Both the position numbers and the translations under genes were made by a program. A stretch of 64,000 bases of DNA, from the NCBI RefSeq assembly GCF_026745355.1, contig NC_079203.1, positions 38,660,492 to 38,724,491 on the forward strand, written 5' to 3'. Positions 46,627 through 55,609 of the stretch are shown one piece after another; the first letter of the stretch is position 1, and each line of letters opens with the position of its first letter. The stretch is from Beta vulgaris subsp. vulgaris (taxonomy: Eukaryota; Streptophyta; Magnoliopsida; Caryophyllales; Amaranthaceae). The notes under the pieces are model-generated. The model did not search any database, was not told where the DNA came from, and saw nothing but the letters and a program-made list of their open reading frames with translations.

Positions 46627-48631
46627 ATGGTGTTCTGGATTTTTGGCTATGGTTCATTGGTGTGGAACCCAGGTTTTGAGTACGATGAGAAAGTGATTGG
46701 TTACATCAAGGACTACAAACGAGTTTTTGATCTTGGTAAGATGTTTATTGTTCTTCTGGGAAATTTTTGAGGTATATATGCTATCGGATTGTAATAACAA
46801 GATTGCATATGTCTCGCAGCATGCATTGACCATAGGGGTACACCGGAACATCCAGCCAGAACTTGTACTTTGGAATACAGCGAAGGATCTCTATGTGTAA
46901 GTAGATTCTGAAACTATCATTTTAATCCTTTGTGAGGGCACTGGTGTTCTTTTAGTATCTTGTGAAGACTGAAAATACAGCCCATTTACACTGTTGTACC
47001 GTATTGATTTTTAAATGACCTTTTTACAGTTGTGGTTCATAGTTTCATGGTTCATTAGGAGTATATGCTCTCTGATTAAACCACTTACTTGAACAATGAT
47101 TCTGTGTCCTGCATCTTTGTCATACTAAGGCTCACAGTTGTTTTGAACAATCGCTCGAGATTTATTAATGTGCAGCTCATTTGATTATAATTTTTGTTCT
47201 CTCGTTCAGTGGGGTGCTGCCTATTGTGTTAAAGGAGGTCCTGAAATAGAATCAGCAGCAATGCAGGTAATTTCCTTCTTATTGATACCATGTACATGTA
47301 GCTTTGTGGAATACTCTAGATTGTTCTTCAATGTAAGATGTGTTTGTACTGATTAGTATGCTATTCTTATTTGCAGTATTTGGAGCGAAGGGAGTGTGAA
47401 TATGATCACAAGATAACTGTTGATTTCTACAAGGTAAGAGACAACTGTATGCCATTTTGGTGGATTGCTTCTACATAGATCTTGGACTTTGTTCTGATGT
47501 GTTGAGAGTTCTGCAATTTCAGGAAGGGGAGGATCTCGAACCTCTAGTCACTGAAGTGATTGTGTAAGTTGCTGTTCTCATGGACTATTCAGCATTACTT
47601 CTTTAATTTATAACAAATAATCTACGCTTCCTCTGAATCCTTATAAATTTTCTTATGTTTTGCAGCTTCATGTCCACTCCTGATACAGTATCAAACAAAT
47701 ACTATCTGGGGCCAGCCCCAATGGATAAAATGGCCTGGTGAGAAACCATAACCTTTTCTCTTCTACAATATGAAGTGGCTGGTTTGCTTCTCTTCATGTG
47801 CTGATGAGGTGTTAAATATACAATGTAGGCAAATTGCAACTGCTCTTGGACCATGTGGTAACAACCGGGAGTATCTTTTCTTGCTTGAAAAGGCCCTGCG
47901 TGATATAGGTAAGGTCCTTCTTCTATTGCTATAATGGTACTGCTGCATTGCTATTCGGACCACCAATGTGGCAACCCCCATATGTAAGGTGTTCAGTTCC
48001 CTAAAAAAGCATATAGATATTGTTACTTACGGTGACATTTTGTGCATACTTTGCACTTCCATGAAACTTTGGTAGACATATGCTTACATGTGAATATGCA
48101 CGCCTTTGCAAACACTTGTTTACAACTAGAGACAAATGGGTAAATGAAATTACACGTGTGTATATTCGCATGCTGCAGACAAGTCCTTTCTTTTTATCCT
48201 CTTTCTGAAAGAGTTAAGACACCAATTTTTCCTTCCTCACACGCAACTCCATATTTGTCGGGGACCGGGATTACCTGTCCATATTTGTCCAGGGACCGGG
48301 ATGATCTGTCCATGTTTGTCCAGGGGACCGGGATGGACTGTCCATATTTGTATGCTTGGATGTTGTGACTTGTTTTGTTCTTGAACTGTAGCTTTTGTAT
48401 CTATGTAATGTGTTGTTTTGCCCAAGCTCTTAACTGAATTTGGTTTCTTGGACAGATCACGAAGATGATTATGTGATTGAGCTAGCCAATGAGGTGAGAA
48501 ATGTACTTGACGTTGTGAAGGGAGCAACGATGGAGAAAAAGCTCATTGCGACACCACATGTCACTGTTAAAGATAACATTCCATCTCTTCAGCATCTTCC
48601 TCGCCAAGAAGCTGTAGCAATGGACTCATAA
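46627..48631 (+). CDS. GGCT2: Gamma-glutamylcyclotransferase (ChaC/GGCT2 type)
   Basis: The enzyme cleaves the gamma-glutamyl group of glutathione to give 5-oxoproline and Cys-Gly, a cytosolic step of glutathione recycling. Eight coding exons join in frame: 46627-46735, 46820-46896, 47210-47266, 47377-47433, 47523-47563, 47666-47737, 47829-47908 and 48456-48631. They total 669 bases and 222 residues, the family's usual length. All introns are GT-AG. The substrate-binding YGSL lies at residues 8-11 in [36 protein letters not shown] and [12 protein letters not shown] follow, then LERRE, whose last Glu (about residue 87) is the expected catalytic base. STPD, YYLGPAP and [10 protein letters not shown] complete the plant GGCT2 pattern. 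The start is set by the leader acceptor and the conserved N-terminus. Which of the GGCT2 paralogues it equals cannot be told. Confidence 0.95.
48249..48349. repeat. Intronic minisatellite, 30-32 bp units
   Basis: Three units of about 31 bp share CCATATTTGTCCAGGGACCG and end GATNNNCTGT, with a fourth partial start. They lie in the last intron of the GGCT gene. GGGACCGGGAT recurs in each. Confidence 0.85.
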
Positions 48632-49460
48632 GTTATAACATCTACGGAGAGAATGTTAGTCGTAGGAAGAAAAAAGCGCCCTAACAGCAGTTTTCTGTAT
48701 GCCCTCTTAATCTCCTTTGACTGATTGTAGGCAGAGAGTATTACTTGATACAAGAAACCCTAACATGGAAGAGAGATATTAGTGGCCTGGATGTACGTCA
48801 GCTTATTTACCCCATTGCTTTGACTAAAATGAAGCAATTATGTAAGATGATTATTGACAAGGAAGTAACTGTTAAATTATACTTGTATGCTGTTTCACCC
48901 TTCACCCCATAATTTGGATCCATGACTAATATGAGTTTGGTATAACTCACTAATATCAATGTTGTACGGAAACGAAATGTTGAATTATCTTGATTTCTAT
49001 GCTGTTTTGTTTTCACTAGGAATTCAATTCCCTCTCTCATGCATTATGAATGCTATTTTACAAGGAACCTTTCCTCATTAGGAGTACCTCTCTTCTCTTA
49101 ATTTACTAATATCTTTGGCACTCTTTCTCCTTATGACTACTAGGCTTACTCTAAGACTTTGAGTTGTATTAATGCATCTTAAAAGGAAATGGTTATTATT
49201 AGGTAGGGGTTCATACGACAACCGAGTCAAACCATTTATCAAGTATTATGAGTCTAGCTATATAGCTAGATATACTAATGTTCAACTTCGCATTACTCAC
49301 ATATCGTTGCATAAAGATGATTGTTAACTTCTTTTGTCATCGTTGATGTCAAAGTAGCACTAGTAGGCGCATGATGACCGCTAAAAAATGCTAATATGGA
49401 AGCAAGAATTAGAAGAATATCCACTAAGAAATTGAAAGAACTCTTGAAAGAAATATAAAT
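48632..49460. other. GGCT 3' UTR and spacer
   Basis: The 3' UTR probably runs to about 48.85-48.95 kb. Several A-rich motifs could serve for polyadenylation and none stands out. Nothing else was recognised before the LINE remnant. Confidence 0.4.
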
Positions 49461-49469
49461 ACGTTTTGC

Positions 49470-50067
49470 CACCTATTCTCAAAATTTAAACGATCAAACT
49501 GGTATCTTATTTTAGGCGCGTTAGTTTTGACAGCACAATTTACAAGATTATATTTAAGTGTATGATCAAAAGACTCAAGTTGGTGATGCATGAACTTGTA
49601 GGAGAATTTCAAAATGCATTCATGCAAGGTAGACTAATGTATGACACATGCCTTATTAGCTCATGAGACTATCCAATAGAACATACATTAAAAAACAAGG
49701 AATTTAGTTTAAGATGTATTGAAAATTGACATAAACAAAAGTTATCATAGGGCATGACAACATTTAAGATTTACTAAAGTAGTATATGCGTTCTGAAAGT
49801 CACCTATTAATCCATCATGGTTATTGGAATCTCGTCTGTAACTATAAAATCCCTAGTCGGGAATAAAAGAAAGGAATTGAGTTTACCTTGTTCATACTTT
49901 GCATTGAATAATTGTCTAGGCGTCTGCTATCTATGTAGAAGGAAAGCAATATTATCGAAATTCGATTAAGTAGTCTAAAATATCTCCAACCTCTTCTTCG
50001 CAGATGATACACCCATGTTTAGTAAAGCCAACCCTAATTCACGTCAAGTGAGATCGTGAGTTTTGAG
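49470..50067 (+). pseudogene. Decayed LINE reverse transcriptase fragment
   Basis: Through many frameshifts the translation shows HELVGEFQNAFMQGRLMYDT, then LKIDINKSYHR and FFADDTPMF. These are the RT finger block, motif A and motif C (FADD) of L1-type LINEs in correct order. Much between them is lost. It is unrelated in position and strand to the LINE at 36.4-40.9 kb. The hAT at 50068 cuts it, and homology after the insertion could not be followed. Confidence 0.72.
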
Positions 50068-50668
50068 TAGGGATGGCAATGGGGCGGGTCTGGGTCGGGT
50101 CCACCTGGACCCAGACCCATTTATTTTCCACAGACCCAGACCCGCCCCAGATCCGTTGGGTCTAGATTTTTCAGACCCAGACCCGGATCCACTGGGTTTA
50201 GCGGGTCCATGGGTCCTTACTGGGTCCTAAATGGGTCTTAGTTTTATGTTTTCATCATATTTTTGAATATATGTAAATAAAAAATTTCGCGCTAATATAT
50301 ATATGTGCTTGTATCCCTGGTTAAAGCATTCTCTAAATAAAATTTTAAGAATTAACTCATAAAATATTAAAATGTTACAACATATAAAGTTACATGTCTT
50401 AGTGGAGTTATAACACTAACGAGTTCACAAAATCAAAACTCATAAAATGTTAGACTTTAGGTAAAAAAAAAAATTATAATATGTAAATGGGTCCGTGGGG
50501 CGGGTCTGGGTCTAGCATATGTGGACCCAGACCCAGACCCGACCCATGCTCTTTGGGACCCGGACCCGACCCGGACCCATTGGGTCTAAAATTTTTGGAC
50601 CCAGACCCTTATAAATGGGTCGGGTCCTAGCGGGTCTGGGTCGGGTCCGGGACCCATTGCCATCCCTA
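50068..50668. mobile_element. hAT element, TAGGGATGGCAATGG ends
   Basis: Perfect terminal repeats TAGGGATGGCAATGG are flanked by GTTTTGAG (50060-50067 and 50669-50676), a perfect 8-bp TSD. Subterminal zones are packed with GGGTCTGGGTC/GACCCAGACCC words on both strands; the middle is AT-rich. No transposase. It sits inside the LINE remnant, so it is the younger insertion. Confidence 0.95.
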
Positions 50669-50964
50669 GTTTTGAGAAACATATAATGTCCCCTCTAGCC
50701 CCAACACTCTATCGACCTTATATCAAATTCATGGGAAAAATCATTGAGGGTTAAAAGCTGCTTGTAGGCAGCCAATCAAAGTGGATAGAATATTATGCTT
50801 CGAAATTGACCCACTCAATAAGAATGCAAATTAATTGACCTCTTGGTTATTTGCCAACTTGTTATTAGTAAGGAAACCTTATTAATTGACTGTATCCTAC
50901 TCATATTGGCATCCATGTAATGGCCTCTTATTCAAAATTAATCCACAACAAAAACCTTGTTAAC

Positions 50965-52155
50965 TGTATTGTGATTCTCGTGTGCATCCTTGGCAAACAA
51001 GAATCTCAATTACTTAAGAGAAGGCCAAAATCTGCAAATTATTAGACAAAAGGGGATCTTGATTGTAAAAACCAAATCACTCAAAATTGGCTTTTATGCT
51101 CAAACAAGCACAGTCTGTGCATAATAACCCAGTTTTGATAGTAAGCCATGTAAGCTATACAAAAAATGATTTTGATTAGTACACATACAGGGCAATTGTA
51201 TCGTGATTCTCGTGTGCATCTTCTGCAAACAAGAATCTCAATTACTTAAGAGAAGGCCAAAATCTGCAAATTATTAGGCAAAAGGGGATCTTGATTGTAA
51301 AAACCAGATCACTCAAATTTGGCTTTCGTGTTCAAACAAGCATTGTGCATGTCATGATAACCTAGTTTTGATAGTAAGGCATATCTATACTAATATATTA
51401 AAAAGCGTGCGTAAATCAGGAACGGTACCACGTGGCGCTTTCTCTAAGGAGTTTTTGATCATGTAATCCATGTACAATAAAAAAAATTAGAAATTGCATA
51501 GCATAGGTTTTGATCCCGTGACCTCAAGTTCATGTACTAAAGTTTTAACCACTAGACTAAGTAGTATTTAGTGCTATTATATCAAAGTACAATATTAATA
51601 AATGAAAATTTTCTTACCTGGGGCATAGCCCGGACCTAATAACTAATTAGCAATACAAAAAGATGATTATTGTGATTACATAGAGGTCAATTGTATCGTG
51701 ATTCTCGTGTGCATCTTCTGCAAATAAAAATCTCAATTACTTAAAAAGAATGCCAAAATCTGCATTTTATTAGTCAAAAGGGGATCTTAATTGTAAAAAC
51801 CAAATCACTCAAATTTGGCTTTCGTGTTAAAACAAGCACAATGGGTGCATGATAACCTAGTTTTAATAGTAAGCAAGGTTAGTTTTACAAAAAGATGATT
51901 ATGATTATAACACATAGAGGTAAACTGTATCGTGATTCTCGTGTGCATTCTCTACAAACAAGAATCTCAATTACTTTAGAGAAGGCTAAAATTTGCAAAT
52001 TATAAGGCAAGAGGGGATCTCGATTATAAAAACCAAATAACTCAAATTTGGCTTTCGTGTTAAAACAAGCACAATGTGTGCACAATAACCCAGTTTTGAT
52101 CGTAAGCAAGGTTAGTTACAAAAAGATGATTGTGATTAAAACACATAGAGGTCAA
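50965..52155 (+). repeat. Tandem array, four units of about 230 bp
   Basis: Units start at about 50965, 51195, 51689 and 51924. Each opens GTATYGTGATTCTCGTGTGC and runs through CTCAATTACTT, AAAAGGGGATCTTGATTGTAA and CAAATCACTCAAATTTGGCTT to GATGATTNTGATT. The second unit is lengthened by the Helitron at 51384-51646. No gene-like frame is kept across units, so this is a small local satellite-like array. Confidence 0.88.
51384..51646 (+). mobile_element. Short Helitron inside the tandem array
   Basis: The 5' end TCTATACTAATATATTAAAA is preceded by A. The 3' part has a hairpin CTGGG-GCATAG-CCCGG (51619-51634) and ends ACTAA (CTRR), followed by T. Comparing the split unit with its three unsplit neighbours shows insertion between A and T without TSD. 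An inverted tRNA-like segment with CTAGTGGTTAAAACTTTAGT (read on the - strand, about 51500-51570) lies inside. Confidence 0.85.
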
Positions 52156-52470
52156 CGATTGAGATTGGCAACAAGGGTGCCAGAAGCCCGAGTAGGTGCC
52201 TCAAAGCGATGAGATTAGGCCTTGTAAACAAAATTAGTAACAGGAGATGCACATGTATTCTACAAGTATTTTGGTTAGAAGAGACAATGATCAACTTCAA
52301 ACAACCATAAGGTCATGATATTAAGCTAACATATATTGGATCTCGTGGTAGATAAAAGATATTATTAACCATAGAACCAATAGGTACATCCTAGTGATAC
52401 ATGTTCTTGAAGAGGGGTAAATATGATGGGTATATATGTAATTGGACTATAAATGGTGTGCTCTTTTTTA
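52156..52470. other. Intergenic, nothing recognised
   Basis: No gene or element end could be supported. Confidence 0.45.
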
Positions 52471-52481
52471 AGTCTAGGGTA

Positions 52482-53270
52482 ATAGTAACATGGTTGTTAA
52501 ATGCAACCTCACTTTACTACAACAACCCAGTAAAATACCTAAGATACCCGTCATAACACTATTCACCATTCATCCATTTCTGCCTACTTTCTCCCTTTAT
52601 CATTTCTCTGACTTTTTTCTAGGGTGGTACCAATTCAATTTCTAAGAATTTCTCCATTTTCGAGTGATTTCTCCATAACAACACAGCAAATTCAGTGATT
52701 TCTCTTCCAATTCTTCTTTTTCGTGGTTTCAAAACAACAAACAGCAAATCGCGAGTTATAATTTGGAAGAAAACTACAAAAATTATTGAAGGTTCGAATT
52801 TACTGTTTCGTGCACTCTACACGAAACTGAATAGACTGTTTCGTGCAATCTGCATGAAACAGAGTAGATTATTTCGTGCAATCTATAGGAAACAGAATAG
52901 ACTATTTCGTGCAATGTGCATGAAACATAATAGACTGTTTCGTACAGATTGAACGAAGCAGTCTATTTTGTTTCATGCAGATTGCACGAAATAAGGCAAA
53001 TCGATACATAATAATTGACCGACAATGCATAATGACGAAAAAAATGAACAACATACATCGGATTGAAATTCGCTTGAGTTAAAATTATCGTCTATTGAGT
53101 ATCAGATTAAAAAATTTGAATTAGGTCTTCTATGAAGTTTTTTTCCTCTCACAGTTAGAAAGGAGGAGAGAATATTTTTAGAGAGAGAGATTTTTTTAGA
53201 AAGAATATAATTATAAGGGTTTTCTGGACTGCGTTAGTAAAGTGAGACTGCATTTAGTAACCCCAATAAT
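52482..53270. mobile_element. Foldback TIR element with 33-bp repeats
   Basis: Arms near 52510-52560 (TGTTAAATGCAACCTCACTT onward) and 53215-53265 (same words on the other strand, CTAAATGCAGTCTCACTT) form a terminal inverted repeat of about 55 bp at roughly 80 percent identity. The exact ends and TSD could not be fixed, so a MULE assignment is only a guess. The interior looks like a gene leader followed by a short repetitive ORF. Confidence 0.55.
52695..52952 (+). other. ORF with 11-residue repeats (33-bp units)
   Basis: A CT-rich leader-like stretch precedes ATG 52695. The 85-residue frame contains four units of the form LFRAxxxKxNR (LFRALYTKLNR, LFRAICMKQSR, LFRAIYRKQNR, LFRAMCMKHNR) in exact 33-bp steps, then LFRTD and stop. 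Each DNA unit holds an imperfect palindrome TTTCGTGCA ... TGCATGAAA. Just after the stop the same motif recurs in inverted order (52955-52992). No known protein family was recognised; it may be only a repeat-bearing captured frame. Confidence 0.4.
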
Positions 53271-53489
53271 AAATGATAGTTTTCGTAAACACCTTTACAT
53301 GCTATGTGGGATATCCCCCTAAAGTGGAAACTATTATGCTAAGGGGTTAGTGTCAATGGAAATTGTATGTCGTGTTCTACTCGAAACCTCTTCCTATCTA
53401 CCTAGAGATTAAAAAATTAGTATAAGGGTTTGAAAATCCTCACACTTGATAATTATTAGTTGAATGTTAATTATTTATTTAAGTTTAGG

Positions 53490-54110
53490 TAGGGGTGTTC
53501 ATAAAAAACCGAAACCGAAAAACCGTTCCGAAAAACCTAAAAAGGTTGGTTACCATAACAATAAAAAAGTTTCAACGTTTCGGTTACCAAAATGATAAAA
53601 TTAACAGTTAAAAGGTACAATTATGATTATGATTTTTGAGTGAACGGTTAGCCGAAATACCGAAATATTATTTTTCTCTATTTAATTGTTGTGAAACATT
53701 TTCAAACAATGACATTAATTCTAATATTTGTTCCTAAGTTACAGAATTAGGGAAATTATGTAATTACTTGGATACTCTAGTACTAATGTGAACACTATAA
53801 TTAGAAAAATGAAGTGAACAATTAGTGTTAGTTACATTTTTCAATGGATTTATTGTCCACTTTATAATACTTTTTAATTAGAGTATATATAGTGTTAAAA
53901 TATATGCACAAAAAATTGAAAATATATAGTATATTAAGTAAAATATAATAGTTTAAATTAAATAACGGTTAATGGTTAACCAAAAAACGGTTAACCGTTT
54001 AAGCGGTAACTGGTCTAAACGGTTACGATTTGCTAAAGAAGCGAACTGAAATTCACGGTTAACGAACTGAAATGTTGTTCGGGACAGTTAACCACGCATG
54101 AACTTCCCTA
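53490..54110. mobile_element. hAT element, TAGGGGTGTTCAT ends
   Basis: The left end TAGGGGTGTTCATAAAA and, from the other strand, TAGGGAAGTTCATGCG are flanked by AGTTTAGG (53482-53489) and AGTTCAGG (54111-54118), an 8-bp TSD with one mismatch. Subterminal zones are rich in AACCGAAACCG/CGGTTAACCG words. No transposase. Confidence 0.83.
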
Positions 54111-54118
54111 AGTTCAGG

Positions 54119-54460
54119 ACTTTGGGTTAAAGGATCTTAACATACTTCTTCCAGAAAAATCAGAATCCAGAGAATGTGGCTCCACTACTCTAAACTCATT
54201 ATTGAGAGTAGGTATTTGTAAACACTAGGATCATAAGTTCATAACAAAAGACCTAATACAACGTGGGTGAAAAGGAAGAGAAAATTGCAAACACAAGAAA
54301 ACTAAAATGAAGGATAACCACAATGGTAGAAGAGAGTAAGTACTAATATTGAAAAGCAGTGTGGAGAATGTTAGAGACTCTATTAGCGTAGCCACAAATG
54401 GATCGTCGAAGAAGAGGTAAAAAAAAAAAAAAAAAGCCAATAAGCAAGTATGAGATATTA
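54119..54460. other. Intergenic, nothing recognised
   Basis: No gene found. A poly(A) run lies at 54420-54435. Confidence 0.45.
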
Positions 54461-54461
54461 A

Positions 54462-54620
54462 CTAGTTATTAGACCCGGGCTATGTTTCGGGTAAGAAAAA
54501 ATTTCATTTAATAATACAATACTTTATGATAATATTACTAAATACAACTTAGCCTAGTGGTTAGAACTTTAGTATATGTATTTGAGGTCTTGGGATCAAA
54601 TCCTATAAGAAAATTTGCCA
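54462..54620 (-). mobile_element. Helitron 3' part, relative of 51384-51646
   Basis: On the - strand the end reads CCCGGGTCTAATAACTAG, followed by T, next to a CCCGAAACATAGCCCGGG hairpin. This matches the 3' end at 51384-51646. It also carries the same tRNA-like segment (TTAGCCTAGTGGTTAGAAC, + strand, about 54548). The 5' end was not found. Confidence 0.65.
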
Positions 54621-54973
54621 AAAAAACCTTTTAAAGGTTCAAATTTGCGAAAAAAAAACCCTTATAAAGCATTCTTTACAAAAACAAACCAAAATGTAAA
54701 TTAATTTTGCAAGATGAAACCTAATATCATTTTCCGGTGTTGACCAAAGATTTTTCGGCGTCCACCCCTTCTATTTCCCTTCTTCCTCCATAATCCCCAC
54801 CTAGCCACCACTACCAACACCTTCCACCAGCCCCCATCCTTGCAGCCCCCGTCACCTGCAGCCCACTCTCATCAGCAGCCCCGAACCCCTCCCTCCACCA
54901 CCTCAGGTGGCAACCCCCTACCCCCCCTTCTCCCCTGCCCTATCTCCTCTCCCTTCTTCCCTCCCTCACCGCT

Positions 54974-55235
54974 CCCCCTTCTCCTCTCCCTTCGTCGTTC
55001 ATCCCTTCCCATAGCTATGCCACCTAGAACCCCCCTTCTCCTCTCCCTTCGTTCATCCCTTCCCATAGCTGCGCCACCCTGAACCCCCCTCCGTAACCCA
55101 TCCCCCCGCAACTCCCCCTCTCACTCAGCCAAGGTTTTCCAGACGTCCTAAAGCATAAAGATAGGAGAGAGAGTAGTAGTAGATAACGAAAATGGAGAGA
55201 GAGGGGGTTGCGGAAGGGGGTTCAGGGTGGCGCAG
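54974..55235. repeat. GC-rich direct and inverted repeats
   Basis: Two direct units of about 57 bp (from 54974 and 55031) share CCCCTTCTCCTCTCCCTTCG and CATCCCTTCCCATAGCT. The second ends in a 32-bp block (55069-55100) found inverted at 55201-55235, giving a hairpin with a loop of about 100 bases. The strand is strongly pyrimidine-biased. It may be a captured gene leader in a decayed element. Confidence 0.75.
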
Positions 55236-55244
55236 AACCTCTAG

Positions 55245-55379
55245 TTTTAGTTATGTTTGGCCCTTCTCGATTTCGGCACGAAAAGCCCGCTCATTTTGAC
55301 TCGAAATAGCGGGACGGCCCAACCCAACCGATGGACAAATTTTTTAAGGTGCCGCCCGACCCAATTCATGATCACCTCT
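55245..55379. mobile_element. hAT right-end remnant
   Basis: The stretch ends GATCACCTCTA, whose complement TAGAGGTGATCATGAATT resembles the TAGGGGTGTTCAT hAT ends. Inside are CCCGACCC and GGCCCAACCC words typical of such ends. The left end is missing. Confidence 0.4.
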
Positions 55380-55609
55380 AATATTTGCATAGATTAGTGC
55401 TAATGAAGAAAAAGAAATAAGTACTAAAGAAAAGTACTTCTATTAGCTTTCCATACTTGTGCTTTTTTATTTTTTTGCCTTGTTCAATAAGTCACTGCTC
55501 TGCAATCTCCATCTATATTCCTCTCTTTTTCTCATTTTCCCTCTCACAAATTGCAAAACCATAGTCATTTCACTGCGAAGCTCACTTTCTCTCTCATCAG
55601 CACACTAAG

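Noticed and set aside
55551..55609. Upstream start codon before the proteasome ATG
   Set aside because: The open frame there begins at TTG, not ATG; the PBA1 leader has no upstream ATG in this interval.
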